Below are positions 46,317-56,445 of a DNA stretch of 60,031 bases, piece by piece; position 1 is the first letter of the stretch, and the number at the start of each line of letters is the position of its first letter. The stretch comes from Rs1 sp034111875. Lineage in GTDB: Bacteria; Pseudomonadota; Gammaproteobacteria; Pseudomonadales; Balneatricaceae. The notes under the pieces were generated by a model. It did no database searches. It saw only the letters and a list, made by a program, of their open reading frames with translations, and was not told the DNA's origin. Position numbers and translations under genes: made by a program. The stretch spans positions 1-60,031 of the forward strand of contig JAWUWK010000100.1 in the NCBI GenBank assembly GCA_034111875.1, given 5' to 3'.

Positions 46317-47084
46317 TTAATGTAATGAATGTAGGTAGCGCAGTAAATTTTGAAGATCTTCTGGTGTATCTATGCCAGCAGGTAATTTTTCAAGTGCGGT
46401 CTCTACGTGAATTCGCTCTCCATACCACATCGCCCTTAACTGCTCTAATTTTTCTGTCGTCTCTATCTCTGCCGGGCTCCAATTAACATATTTGTTTAAT
46501 AGTGAAACTCTGTAAGCATAAATTCCCACGTGCCGTTGCCAGGCAAAACTTTCAGGCAGCTGGGTCGGTTTTTTTTGACTGAACGCCTCTCTAGGCCAAG
46601 GAATAGGGGCGCGGCTAAAATACAATGCCAGACCATTAACGTCCGTTAGCACTTTGACACTATTGGGATTGAGTAACACATCTAGCTCTGTAATAGCTTC
46701 ACTTAAAGTGGCAATGCTTGCCAATGACTGCTGTGCTAGGTTGTTTGCGACTTGATTTATTATCCGCGGCGGAATAAGCGGTTCATCCCCCTGAACATTA
46801 ACGACTAATTCATCATCCGCTAAACCTAGCTGGTGAGTGACTTCCTGCAGCCTATCGGTACCTGTGGTGTGAGACTCTTTGGTCATACAGACTTTGGCGC
46901 CAAAGCTTTTCGCCACGTTCTCTATACGCACATCATCAGTTGCGATAATCACTTGCTGCGCATTTGATTGTAAAGAGCGCTCGTAAACATGTTGAATCAT
47001 AGGTTTGCCAAGAATATCAGTCAACATTTTTCCCGGAAAACGAGTTGATGCATAGCGCGCAGGAATAACCACCGTAAAATTCAT
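46317..47084 (-). CDS. kdsB: 3-deoxy-manno-octulosonate cytidylyltransferase
   Basis: 255 aa. It activates Kdo with CTP to CMP-Kdo for lipopolysaccharide core synthesis. The nucleotide loop VVIPARYASTRFPGKML at 5-21 and NVQGDEPLIP near residue 97, with RAPIPWPRE later, are diagnostic. Its start overlaps the stop of the Trm112-like gene by one base. Confidence 0.97.
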   Translation of the reverse strand: MNFTVVIPARYASTRFPGKMLTDILGKPMIQHVYERSLQSNAQQVIIATDDVRIENVAKSFGAKVCMTKESHTTGTDRLQEVTHQLGLADDELVVNVQGDEPLIPPRIINQVANNLAQQSLASIATLSEAITELDVLLNPNSVKVLTDVNGLALYFSRAPIPWPREAFSQKKPTQLPESFAWQRHVGIYAYRVSLLNKYVNWSPAEIETTEKLEQLRAMWYGERIHVETALEKLPAGIDTPEDLQNLLRYLHSLH

Positions 47085-47272
47085 TATTTTTTAAGTCTCT
47101 CTTCTGTGGTTAAGGTCCGCGCTTCTGTCTCAAGCATGACCGGTATTCCATCGCGAATCGGATAGGCCAAGCCACTGCTGCGGCAGACTAACTCGCTATT
47201 TTCTTTATCCCAGTGCACTGGAGCTTTGGATACCGGACAAACCAATATATCTAATAACTTCTTGTCCATCAT
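47084..47272 (-). CDS. ycaR: Trm112-like small protein (YcaR)
   Basis: 62 aa: LLDILVCPVSKAPVHWDKENSELVCRSSGLAYPIRDGIPVML. The family is a small Zn-ribbon-like fold; here only one Cys of each pair is kept (CPVSK and C-R), as in many bacterial YcaR. Located between lpxK and kdsB as in pseudomonads. Start overlaps nothing upstream; its stop is coupled to kdsB. Confidence 0.93.
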   Translation of the reverse strand: MMDKKLLDILVCPVSKAPVHWDKENSELVCRSSGLAYPIRDGIPVMLETEARTLTTEERLKK

Positions 47273-47520
47273 TTCTCTCTATTTTTTTGAACCTGAATTC
47301 GTCAGTCGAATCGCAAAAATTTTCACAAACCTTTGATAAAAAAAAGAAAAATATAAAAATATCTAATCACGAATAAGATGATCAAGAAATTTTCTATTTC
47401 CTTTTGCACACCAATATCTCGAACAACATTTTTACGCCTAACGGCTGAATTTAGGTTGAATTATATATCACATTGATTGAATGTATTTCATGCTAACGTT
47501 AAATCTCCTCATAAGCGATT

Positions 47521-48534
47521 TTATTTTTCTTGTGGAGCCTTTATATTGCTTAGTTTGGTACATAACTGCTCAATAAACTGAGGTTCTAATATCGCCGACA
47601 CTTTAAGGTAGTAGCTATTGTTTGGTACTATATCGCGGCATTTTACCGCATCTTTTTCGGTCATAAGGATCAAGCTTCCCTCAACAAATTCAAAATCAGC
47701 ACTGCAATATTGATAATGATCTGCAAAGCTGTGTTCTTGTACTTCCAATTGCATCGCCTGCAAGCTGGAGTAAAAACGTTGAGGATTACCTATTCCGGCT
47801 ATGGCGTGGATTTTGCCGCTCGCGCTGTCTGATATTTGCTTGAATTCTTCAGCACTGACACTATGGTTATCACTCACACCATACCATCCGTCCACTGCAA
47901 GTTGCATACAATGATAGCCTGGCGGGATTGGTTCAGTAATGCCATTGAGCATAACAAAATCAACCGTGTTGAGTCTCTTGGGCGGTTCTCGCAAGGGCCC
48001 CACTGGCAAACAGTGACCATTTCCTAAGCCTCTGGTTGCATCAATCACCGCAATTTCGATATCACGGCCCATTTTATAATGTTGCAGCCCATCGTCGCTA
48101 ATAATAAGATCACATTGATTATGCGCTAACAGATACTCGCATGCACTCACTCTATTTGGATCTATCACTAGCTTAACGTTAGTGCGTTTGACAATCATCA
48201 AAGGCTCGTCTGCGGCTTGATCTGGATTGTCTGTTGAGTGGACTTGAAACGGAAAATCCCGACGTACAGCACCGTAGCCACGACTCACGACACCTACCTT
48301 ATAGCCGCGTTGCGATAACTGTTCAATCAGTGCTATTGTTAAAGGACTTTTGCCCGTGCCGCCGACACTGATATTACCCACCACAATCAAAGGACAAGGT
48401 GGTTGCCATTGGTACGCCATATTGCCTCTTTTAGCCAGCGCTGCCAGCGCCCTAAAAAGCCATTCGACAGGCCATAACAGCAGCGCCCAAGTGGCTTTTT
48501 TGCGATACCACTGCCCTGTAAAAAAGAGGTTCAC
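47521..48534 (-). CDS. lpxK: Tetraacyldisaccharide 4'-kinase
   Basis: 337 aa, inner-membrane associated by its N-terminal hydrophobic helix (ATWALLLWPVEWLFRALAAL). Phosphorylates the lipid A precursor. Walker-type loop VGNISVGGTGKSPL at 52-65 and DDGLQHY near 150 are family marks. Its start overlaps the exbD stop by four bases. Confidence 0.97.
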   Translation of the reverse strand: MNLFFTGQWYRKKATWALLLWPVEWLFRALAALAKRGNMAYQWQPPCPLIVVGNISVGGTGKSPLTIALIEQLSQRGYKVGVVSRGYGAVRRDFPFQVHSTDNPDQAADEPLMIVKRTNVKLVIDPNRVSACEYLLAHNQCDLIISDDGLQHYKMGRDIEIAVIDATRGLGNGHCLPVGPLREPPKRLNTVDFVMLNGITEPIPPGYHCMQLAVDGWYGVSDNHSVSAEEFKQISDSASGKIHAIAGIGNPQRFYSSLQAMQLEVQEHSFADHYQYCSADFEFVEGSLILMTEKDAVKCRDIVPNNSYYLKVSAILEPQFIEQLCTKLSNIKAPQEK

Positions 48535-48977
48535 AGTGACTCTTTTTTGAGTGTCGTAATACTCAATTGACTAAAACCTAATTGGCCGGCGATGTCCATG
48601 GTCGTCACTACATATTGATGTGCGGTAGCGGCATCTGCAGTAATTGTTAACCTCGGCTGAGTGTCGGTTGATTTGAGCTGATCTTGGATAGTTTGTAAAC
48701 GCATTAAGAGTGCTTGTTTAAGGCTGTCTATATCATTATTAATTAAGACAACATCATCTACTTTGAACACACCTGTGGCATCGATAAAGACTTCAACTAC
48801 CGGCGCAACTTGAACACTGTTTTCGCCAATCTCTGCCTGAGGTAAAGTCAGGCCAAGCCTTGACTCTTTGGTAAAGGTGGTTGATACCATAAAAAAAATC
48901 AATAGTAAAAAAATCACATCAATTAAAGGTGTCATATTAAGATCAATATCTTGGCGTACGCTACGCTGAAATCTCAC
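48531..48977 (-). CDS. exbD: ExbD/TolR family protein
   Basis: 148 aa with one membrane helix (MTPLIDVIFLLLIFFMVSTTF, residues 15-35) carrying the conserved Asp of the proton pathway, then a periplasmic domain. Works with ExbB to energise an outer-membrane system. Placed between exbB and lpxK, the usual non-TonB-linked arrangement in this region, so the energised partner is not evident. Confidence 0.93.
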   Translation of the reverse strand: MRFQRSVRQDIDLNMTPLIDVIFLLLIFFMVSTTFTKESRLGLTLPQAEIGENSVQVAPVVEVFIDATGVFKVDDVVLINNDIDSLKQALLMRLQTIQDQLKSTDTQPRLTITADAATAHQYVVTTMDIAGQLGFSQLSITTLKKESL

Positions 48978-48995
48978 TGATTTGCACCTAAATAA

Positions 48996-49607
48996 TTAAA
49001 CATTATTTTCGCCGTGAATATTATCCACCAGCCTTACGGCTTGCTGTTCCATTTCAATCACTAGCGAGTCCACCTTGCGGTGAAAGTAACGGTGGAAGAT
49101 TAACGTAGGTATCGCAACACACATGCCCGCCGCGGTGGTAATCAAAGCCTCAGAAATACCCCCAGCCAATACGCCAGTATTGCCACTGCCCTCTATCATA
49201 ATAGCGGTAAAGACCTTTATCATACCAATCACAGTACCGAGCAAACCTAACAGCGGTGTGATCGCAGCGATAGTGCCCAACGCGGTTAAGTTTTTCTCGA
49301 GATCATGAACGACTGTCGCCGCGATCTCTTGAATACTCTCTTGCATTCGCTCTCTAGACAGTGAGGCAGAGTTCAAGCCAGCAATAAGGATTGAACCTAG
49401 AGGACTGCCCTGCTTGATTTCCAACATCCGCTCTGTTGTCATTTGGTCACTCTCAATCCATAACCATACACTGGCGACTAAATCATCGGGAGACACATTT
49501 TTTGATCGCAAGGTAATTGCTCGCTCTAAACTAATAGCCAAAGACAGCACTGAGCAGATAACGATAGGTAGCATCAACCAGCCACCTGAGAGCAAAACTT
49601 CTAACAC
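48996..49607 (-). CDS. exbB: ExbB/TolQ family proton channel protein
   Basis: 203 aa with three membrane helices: residues about 5-25, and two in the conserved MotA/TolQ/ExbB block GTIAAITPLLGLLGTVIGMIKVF and GISEALITTAAGMCVAIPTLIFHRYF. It forms the proton-driven stator with ExbD, 18 bases downstream. Confidence 0.94.
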   Translation of the reverse strand: MLEVLLSGGWLMLPIVICSVLSLAISLERAITLRSKNVSPDDLVASVWLWIESDQMTTERMLEIKQGSPLGSILIAGLNSASLSRERMQESIQEIAATVVHDLEKNLTALGTIAAITPLLGLLGTVIGMIKVFTAIMIEGSGNTGVLAGGISEALITTAAGMCVAIPTLIFHRYFHRKVDSLVIEMEQQAVRLVDNIHGENNV

Positions 49608-49797
49608 TAATTTTCTCCAAATTCTTTCTAGGTAAAGCCTTTAAGACTAAAAAAATCCATCCATCGGCCGCGAAGTTAAGCATAACTACACCCAGATTTT
49701 ATCCATTGACAGTGCGCAAGTATAATCAGTTTAAGCCTATTTGGCTCGCTTAAAATGCTGTTTTAAAATGCTTTCGACTAAAAGCTTGATCGCTGAG

Positions 49798-52095
49798 CTA
49801 CCACCAATAGCGTTTATTTTTTTGCTTATAACTGCTAATGTCACATCCGCTTACACCTGCCGTAACCTCAATGCTACCGAGCACGTCGGTTCGGTATATT
49901 TCAACCTCTGCCTGATGCAGGCGTTTTAATACGCTGGGATGTGGATGGCCATAGCGATTTTTATAGCCGTTGCTGATCAAAGCTGAAGTAAAAGCTTCAC
50001 GCTGCAAAAAATCTTTACTGGTCGAGGTATTACTGCCGTGATGACCTACAATCAGTACTTGCTGATTAGCCTGAATATTCGTTGGTATTAACAGCGCTTC
50101 AATTTTCTTTTCCGCATCTGCCATAATCAATACTTTGCACTGCTGTGTAGAAATCTCCAACACACATGACCTATTATTTATTTTTTTTTCACTGCTAACG
50201 TCTGGGTGGCGATAATGGAATGAAACCCCATCCCACTGCCAAGCTAGATTACTTTCACAAGGCTTATTAACCACTGAGCCATCACCGGCTATTTCACTAT
50301 CAAGTCTTGCGATTTTTAGAGCAGACTGCGCCGCGAGTAAGCCACCACTGTGATCATTATCTGAGTGACTGATGACCATTAAATCTAACTTATGCACTTT
50401 AATTTTAGATAATAATGGCTGGATGATAGCGTTAAAATAATTAAAGCCCGAAGCATACCCTGCTCCAGTATCAAACAGTATATTTCGAGTATGAGTCTCA
50501 ATAAATATGGATAATCCCTGTCCTACATCCAGCAGATGCAAGGTGAATTGGTCTTTTTCGGGTTTAGTTTGCAGTGGTGGAAAAAATATGATGAGACAAG
50601 CAAAAGCACTGATTATTTTCAATCTGCTTGAGAAGGGTAACATTAGTACCAGACAACTTGCGGCGATTAATACCACTAAAGTATTTGGCAAACTATCAAC
50701 CTGCAACACCAACGCACTGGCCGCTAAGGCTATTTTGGTTAAAAACAGCCAAAAATAATCTAAACTCGTCGCCAATAGAGTCAGTGGCCACTGGATAGCG
50801 TAGACACTTAACATCAATACCGGCAACAACAGCACTAGCAGGCAGCTGATAAAACTAATAGCGACAATATTAACGAGAGGTGAAATCAAAGATATTTGTT
50901 GAAAATAAACTAACAACAACGGCAGTAGAGCCAGCCAAACCGACAGCTGACTCTTTACTAACAATCGCCATTTACCGGTACTCGTACGATAGCCTTGCAA
51001 GCAAATCAGGCTCGCTACCGCGATAAAAGACAGCCATAAGCCCGGCTGCACAACACTTAATGGCTGCCAGCTGATAATGATGATTAATGCCCACCACCAG
51101 CGCTGCCATAACGCTGGCTTCACACTCAACCAATGGCCCGCTATTAACACTAGAGCCATCAGCCAAGCGCGCAAGGTAGATAAACTAGCTCCGGCCAATA
51201 AGACATAGGCGAAACTTAAACTCAGCCCCCCTAGCGCGGGAAGATAGCCAATGGGCCAAGGAAATTTAAGCCAGTACAGAGCACTGCGTAAACAGAAAAA
51301 AAGCCACCAGCCTATGGCCAACATAATGCCGACGTGTAAACCGCTGACCACCAACAAATGAACGGTACCAGTGATCCGCATGGCCTGCCATTGCGCCTGA
51401 TTTATCGCCGATTTATCGCCGAGTACCAATGCGTGTAAACTCGCTTTAGCGACAGTGCTTATATCTCGCGCATCCAACCAACGTTTTAGGCTATGGCGAA
51501 TACCTTTAAAACTAGAATAATTTGGCCGATGTTGCTGTATCGTCGTGACATACCCCGTCGCGTTGATATTGTTATTGATTGCCCATAGCTGAGTATCAAA
51601 ACTACCGTGACTGTAGTGGGATCTTAAACTTTTTAATTTTACCTCAGCCAATAACCAGTCACCTGCCTTAATCAAAACGTCAGTTTGATAGACACTTAAA
51701 GCCACATTGGCTAAGTCAATTGTATGCTCTGCGCACACGGCATGATTGACAGATAAGTTAAAGCGAATATATCTAGGTGCAGACTTTGGAATTCCAGTGA
51801 CCACTCCCTCAAGCAGACACTGCCTTGCTATTTTATTATCATCAAATTGCTGTGCTAGTAAATAATGCCCATGGATCGCGGCAATGCACAACGAGCAGAT
51901 AAACACACAGAGCGCTGTCAGCATTGTTATGTAACGGTGTTTGTGTGTGTCTGTGCCTAAAGCACAAAAAATCAACCAGCTTAAGCCTATAATTAAACAA
52001 ATAACTAGCCAAGCTAACCTTGGCAGAACGCTAAGATAAGCCGCTGCAATCACGCCGCAAACAAAAGCAAAATAGTATAGGAGTATGCCTTTCAT
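49798..52095 (-). CDS. comEC: ComEC/Rec2-type DNA uptake channel
   Basis: 765 aa. N-terminal membrane helices and a DUF4131-like periplasmic domain (to about 190), the competence domain with GDKSAINQAQWQAMRITGTVHLLVVSGLHVGIM and many helices to about 500, then a metallo-beta-lactamase-like domain with HSDNDH at 577-582 and HHGSNTST later. It carries one DNA strand across the inner membrane during transformation. All three domains are complete, so it may be active. Confidence 0.95.
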   Translation of the reverse strand: MKGILLYYFAFVCGVIAAAYLSVLPRLAWLVICLIIGLSWLIFCALGTDTHKHRYITMLTALCVFICSLCIAAIHGHYLLAQQFDDNKIARQCLLEGVVTGIPKSAPRYIRFNLSVNHAVCAEHTIDLANVALSVYQTDVLIKAGDWLLAEVKLKSLRSHYSHGSFDTQLWAINNNINATGYVTTIQQHRPNYSSFKGIRHSLKRWLDARDISTVAKASLHALVLGDKSAINQAQWQAMRITGTVHLLVVSGLHVGIMLAIGWWLFFCLRSALYWLKFPWPIGYLPALGGLSLSFAYVLLAGASLSTLRAWLMALVLIAGHWLSVKPALWQRWWWALIIIISWQPLSVVQPGLWLSFIAVASLICLQGYRTSTGKWRLLVKSQLSVWLALLPLLLVYFQQISLISPLVNIVAISFISCLLVLLLPVLMLSVYAIQWPLTLLATSLDYFWLFLTKIALAASALVLQVDSLPNTLVVLIAASCLVLMLPFSSRLKIISAFACLIIFFPPLQTKPEKDQFTLHLLDVGQGLSIFIETHTRNILFDTGAGYASGFNYFNAIIQPLLSKIKVHKLDLMVISHSDNDHSGGLLAAQSALKIARLDSEIAGDGSVVNKPCESNLAWQWDGVSFHYRHPDVSSEKKINNRSCVLEISTQQCKVLIMADAEKKIEALLIPTNIQANQQVLIVGHHGSNTSTSKDFLQREAFTSALISNGYKNRYGHPHPSVLKRLHQAEVEIYRTDVLGSIEVTAGVSGCDISSYKQKNKRYWW

Positions 52096-52297
52096 ACCCT
52101 ATAGAATATCATTCTCGTTTTAAAAAACCGATGAGGATAACCCCATTACTTTTTAGCGCTTGACATAGGCTTTCTGCAAAAGCATTTAAGCTCTTGAATA
52201 AGCTGTCAATCTATCTTTGAAGTAGGGTCAAATTTAACTAGCTAAAAAATAGCTCATGTCATAATATTGAGCATTAGTCTATTAAAATTTGTCTTAC

Positions 52298-52813
52298 ATG
52301 CCCCGTAAATTTTTTAAAAAACACATGCCAAATGAGCAGACTGTTAGAGCTAAGCCAGCGTTGCGCTGGATGGGGAAATACTTAACTCATCCCTCGCTGT
52401 GGCATTTAAACAGAAGATCTGTCTGTAGAGCCTTTTTAGTCGGCATCTTTTGCGCTTTTTTACCTATTCCTATGCAAATGCTGGTGGCGGCCATTTTTGC
52501 AATTATATTGCGTTCAAACTTAGCCGTTTCCCTGAGTTTAGTGTGGATTAGCAACCCTATCACTATTCCGCCAATATTTTATTTCACCTATACTCTAGGC
52601 ACTATCATTCTCGACACTGAGCCTTTGGCTCAAGATATGACTTTCAGTTATGATTATATTATATCGAAGTTAACGGCTATTTGGTGGCCGTTAATAACAG
52701 GTTCGTTAGCGAGTGCGGTGTTTTTTTCAGTGATCGCTTACTCAACTATCAACTTATTATGGATATGCCATGTTAAAAATAGTTGGAAACAGCGAAAGTT
52801 TCGTAAAAAATAG
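52298..52813 (+). CDS. DUF2062 membrane protein
   Basis: 171 aa from ATG at 52298. DUF2062 pattern: RRSVCRAFLVGIFCAFLPIPMQMLVAAIFAIILRSNLAVSLSLVWISNPITIPPIFYFTYTLG, then a second membrane pair near 120-150. Function unknown. It is divergent from comEC and convergent with lolD, as in related genomes. Confidence 0.9.
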   Translation: MPRKFFKKHMPNEQTVRAKPALRWMGKYLTHPSLWHLNRRSVCRAFLVGIFCAFLPIPMQMLVAAIFAIILRSNLAVSLSLVWISNPITIPPIFYFTYTLGTIILDTEPLAQDMTFSYDYIISKLTAIWWPLITGSLASAVFFSVIAYSTINLLWICHVKNSWKQRKFRKK

Positions 52814-52914
52814 CCGCTATACACCCACGTGATCGAGGGATATTTTATTCATTAAGAACCTTTATACTCTGCTGAGCCAAACAGCAGTATTAGATCAGTA
52901 TAAACCTCAACTCC

Positions 52915-53601
52915 TCAATTATTCTGTCTAGATTCAATCTGACCATCTTGCAAAGTAAGCGTTCTATCCATGCGTTGCGCCAGCCTTTCATCGTGCGTCA
53001 CAACTACAAAAGAAATATTATATTCTTGATTCAAGTCATCCATAAGCACTTGAATATCAGCCGCTGTATGGCTGTCTAAATTACCCGTAGGCTCATCCAT
53101 CAATACACAAGCAGGTTTAGTGACTAGGGCCCTTGCGATGGCTACACGCTGTCTCTCACCGCCACTTAACTGAGCCGGTTTGTGCTCTAAGCGTTGAGCC
53201 AATCCCACTCTAGATAGCAGCTGAGTAGATTTTTCAATCACGCGAGTTTTGTTTTCTCCAGCGAGTAACAGCGGCATAGCGACGTTTTCTAAGGCGCTAA
53301 ATTCGGGCAACAAATGGTGAAATTGATACACAAAACCTAGTTGCTGGTTACGCAATCTAGTGCGCTTGCGCTCTGACGTCTGATAGACAGATTCACCGGC
53401 GATAAAGACAGTGCCTGAAGTGGGAGATTCAAGTCCACCAATGGTATTGAGCAAAGTAGTTTTACCGGAGCCAGAAGCCCCCATAATTGCCACGCGCTCC
53501 CCTTGAGCGATTGAAAATGAAATATCTTTAAGTACTTCAAGATGACTTCCCGCCTCACTAAAAATGCGGTATATATTGTTACAAACTAATACATCACTCA
53601 T
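52915..53601 (-). CDS. lolD: Lipoprotein-releasing ABC ATPase LolD
   Basis: 228 aa. Walker A GASGSGKTT at 41-49, LSGGE signature at 145-149, Walker B CVLMDEPTGNLD, and VVTHDERLAQRM late. With its membrane partner it extracts outer-membrane lipoproteins to LolA. It lies 53 bases after the lolC/E-type gene. Confidence 0.96.
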   Translation of the reverse strand: MSDVLVCNNIYRIFSEAGSHLEVLKDISFSIAQGERVAIMGASGSGKTTLLNTIGGLESPTSGTVFIAGESVYQTSERKRTRLRNQQLGFVYQFHHLLPEFSALENVAMPLLLAGENKTRVIEKSTQLLSRVGLAQRLEHKPAQLSGGERQRVAIARALVTKPACVLMDEPTGNLDSHTAADIQVLMDDLNQEYNISFVVVTHDERLAQRMDRTLTLQDGQIESRQNN

Positions 53602-53654
53602 AACGTAATGTCTCTATCATCGCCACATAGGCCCAAATTTTCTGAGAGGGGAAA

Positions 53655-54896
53655 TCACTCATAGCGCAAAGCCTCTGCAGGTTGAGTCCGCGAGGCTTTA
53701 AATGCCGGATAAATGGTGGCAAAAAAACTAATCGCAAAAGCGACGGTAACGATCGTGGCCACATCGCCCCAAATTAACTGAGAAGGTAAATCACTAATAA
53801 AGTAAACGTCTGGACTGAGCACTTGGATACCAAAAACACGCTCGACAAAAGCCACCACGTCGCTGATGGTCAGAGCCAAACTCACCCCCAAAAGAGTCCC
53901 CAGTAATGTGCCTAAGGCGCCAATGACAATACCTTGCACCATAAAAATACGCATAATCAACCCTTGGGTCGCGCCTAAAGTACGCAAAATGGCAATGTCA
54001 GATTTTTTGTCTGTGACCACCATCACCAAAGTAGAGACTATGTTAAAGGCAGCGACGAAGACAATTAAGAATAACAGTAAGCCCACCATACGCTTCTCCA
54101 TCTGGATCGCTTGGAAAAGGTTACCTTGGGTACGCGTCCAATCGGATATTTGGAAAACGCCATCGAGTTTAACGGCGATGTCTCTGACGGCAATAGGCGC
54201 TTTAAACAAGTCGTTAAAGGTGAGCCTAATCCCTTCAACCCCTTGCACGCGTCTAATTCTTCGGGCATCGGCGATATGAATATAGGCCAGAGAACTGTCT
54301 AGTTCAGCACCCACAGAGAAGGTCCCCGCGACCGTAAAACGCTTTAACCTAGGAATCACACCGGCAATACTGACTGACGCTTCAGGTAATACCAAAGTGA
54401 CTTTATCGCCAATCATCAAGCCTAAATGGCGGGCTAATAAATCGCCCAAAATAATATTGAATTTACCTGCTTCAAGTTGTTGCCAAGCCCCTGTTTTAAT
54501 ATTATCAGTAACGATCGACACACTTTTTTCAGCTTCTGGATCAACACCTTGCACAAAAGCCGGTTTAATCCGACCGGCATTGGTCAGCATTCCCTGTGCT
54601 TTTATAAAAGGGGCTGTGGCAATCACCCGTTTATCAAGCAGAATGTGCTTGGATAAACTTTGCCAATCTTTAATACTGCTGTCGTAGCCAGTAATAGTGG
54701 CGTGGGGAACCATACCTAAAATACGCCCGCGTAATTCACGGTCGAAACCGTTCATAACCGACAGCACGACGATAAGTGCAGCGACACCCAACATCAACCC
54801 CAGCATGGACACTAGAGAGATAAAAGAAATAAAATTATTGTTGCGCTTCGCTGCGGTATACCGCAGGCCAACATACACAGAGAATGGTTTAAACAT
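53655..54896 (-). CDS. LolC/LolE family lipoprotein-releasing permease
   Basis: 413 aa, MacB-like: helix at about 25-50 (NFISFISLVSMLGLMLGVAALIVVLSVMNGF), a large periplasmic domain (to about 265), then three helices with LGATQGLIMRIFMVQGIVIGALGTLLG and the end YPAFKASRTQPAEALRYE. LolC and LolE are usually a pair; here only one such gene is next to lolD, so it may form a homodimer (the LolF arrangement) or have its partner elsewhere. Confidence 0.93.
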   Translation of the reverse strand: MFKPFSVYVGLRYTAAKRNNNFISFISLVSMLGLMLGVAALIVVLSVMNGFDRELRGRILGMVPHATITGYDSSIKDWQSLSKHILLDKRVIATAPFIKAQGMLTNAGRIKPAFVQGVDPEAEKSVSIVTDNIKTGAWQQLEAGKFNIILGDLLARHLGLMIGDKVTLVLPEASVSIAGVIPRLKRFTVAGTFSVGAELDSSLAYIHIADARRIRRVQGVEGIRLTFNDLFKAPIAVRDIAVKLDGVFQISDWTRTQGNLFQAIQMEKRMVGLLLFLIVFVAAFNIVSTLVMVVTDKKSDIAILRTLGATQGLIMRIFMVQGIVIGALGTLLGTLLGVSLALTISDVVAFVERVFGIQVLSPDVYFISDLPSQLIWGDVATIVTVAFAISFFATIYPAFKASRTQPAEALRYE

Positions 54897-55241
54897 GGTG
54901 GCGAATTAGAACACAATTACCCTGCTAACTCTAACCAAATCAATCAAAACAGTAGGAATTAGCTGAATATAAATAGCGTCTAAAAATTCTAGCGGTTCAG
55001 TCTAATAATTAACCTCATTCATTAAAGCCGCGTATAGACCGACGTTAATGTAAAGGCCAATGGCGATCAAATCATTAACCTTCTCACTCAGTGTGTAGGA
55101 CCTCTATTTAGCGAAATGATGGCCTACTTGGGTCTGTATGCTTTGAGTTTTCGCTCATTTATAAGTCTGTGGGGCTAGAGAACAGGCGATTAAGTCCCTG
55201 ATATGAAATAATAGCCGCCTAACTTTGATAAGGTGGTGTTG
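54897..55241. other. Gene-free region between lolC/E and the IS5 remnant
   Basis: 345 bases. It should contain the lol promoter and the left end of the insertion sequence. GATTAAGTC at 55189 has an inverted match GACTTAAT near 56171, a possible but unproven part of the IS ends. Confidence 0.45.
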
Positions 55242-56122
55242 ATGGAACAGCAACTTGGGTTTTCCGATTTATATTTCAGAAAAAGCAAGCACGTCACTCT
55301 CAAAGAAAAATTTTTATCGAAGATGGAAGTCATTGTTCCTTGGATTGCTCTTGAAGATCTTATAGCACCTTACTACCCTAAGGCTGGTAATGGCCGAAGA
55401 CCTTACCCTCTATCTTCAATGTTACGTATCCACTGTTTTCAGCAATCGTATAGATTGAGTGATGCCGCGATGGAAGATTCACTTTATGAAACAGCTTCAA
55501 TGGGGTGTTTTTCCAAATTGTCATTAGATAAATCCCTTCCTGATCATACGACAATTATTAAAGCGCCATCATCAACTAAAAACAAACTAAACCAACGCGA
55601 TCCAGAGATGCATCAAACCAAAAAAGGTAACCAGTGGCATTTTGGGATGAAGACACATATTGGTGTAGATGTTAATTCAGGGCATACTCATACATTTAAA
55701 ACGACAGCAGCCAACGAGCATAATTTTAACCAAGCTCACCACCTGCTGCATGGTGAAGAGGAATATATTTTGCTGATTCTGGATATCGTGACGCACAAAA
55801 GCGAGAGGAATTACAGGACACTGAAGTAGATTGGTATATTGCCGAGCAGCCAAGCAAAATGAAAGCGCTCAAGAAGCATCCTAGAATAAATAAAGCGACC
55901 ATTAAACTAGCGTATCTAAAAGCCAGTATCCGTGCTTTTATTGAGCATCCCTTTAGGATCATAAAATGTCAGTTTGGATTTAAAAAAGCACGTTATCGAG
56001 GACTAGCGAAGAATGACAACAATCTGGCTGTTATGTTTGCTTTAGCAAATATTTACCGACTGAGCCAGCTGTTGAACCATAGGATAGTTGCGTCCAAAAG
56101 ACGAAAAACCGCAAATGGATAG
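55242..56122 (+). pseudogene. IS5-family transposase, broken
   Basis: Close to E. coli IS5 transposase: FLSKMEVIVPWIALEDLIAPYYPKAGNGRRPYPL, MLRIHCFQQSYRLSDAAMEDSLYE, QRDPEMHQTKKGNQWHFGMKTHIGVD, and C-terminal FIEHPFRIIKCQFGFKKARYRGLAKNDNNLA. About 45 residues between PDHTTI and IKAPSSTKN are deleted, including the first catalytic Asp (VDAT). A frameshift near 55768 splits the rest: the continuation GEEEYIFADSGYRDAQKREE is in another frame. It cannot encode active transposase. Confidence 0.9.
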
Positions 56123-56348
56123 TCAATAGAAGGCTGTCATCAGACAAAAAATCAGGTTTGACGCGATAGTTGACTTAATAAGTTATACAAGGGAATTTTG
56201 ATGACTTGATCGCTGCTTCCCTAGTTATTCAGGCTCCGCTGGTAATTGATGAAAACATACAATCGCCACTAAGGTATTAAGTCCGGTATCCATTTGCTTC
56301 ACTCTCACCATTGTCGCATTGAAGTCTAAGGCATCGAAAAAAATCTGC

Positions 56349-56396
56349 AAATTAACATTAAATTAACATGAAATTAACAATTAATGAAGGTATTAT
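56349..56396 (+). promoter_or_regulatory. Three 11-bp direct repeats plus -10, response-regulator-like
   Basis: AAATTAACATT, AAATTAACATG, AAATTAACAAT in exact 11-bp phase (56349-56381), then nine bases and TATTAT (56391-56396). This spacing is how OmpR/PhoB-type regulators replace a -35 box. The transcript would run toward the thioredoxin-like gene 332 bases on. Confidence 0.5.
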
Positions 56397-56445
56397 AAAT
56401 TTTGTTCAGTAAAAAGAGCATTGGATCATATTTCTGATTACTATT

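Noticed and set aside
55189..56178. Terminal inverted repeats of the IS5 copy
   Set aside because: Only an 8-base match GATTAAGT/ACTTAAT was found; not enough to fix the ends, and no target duplication is visible.
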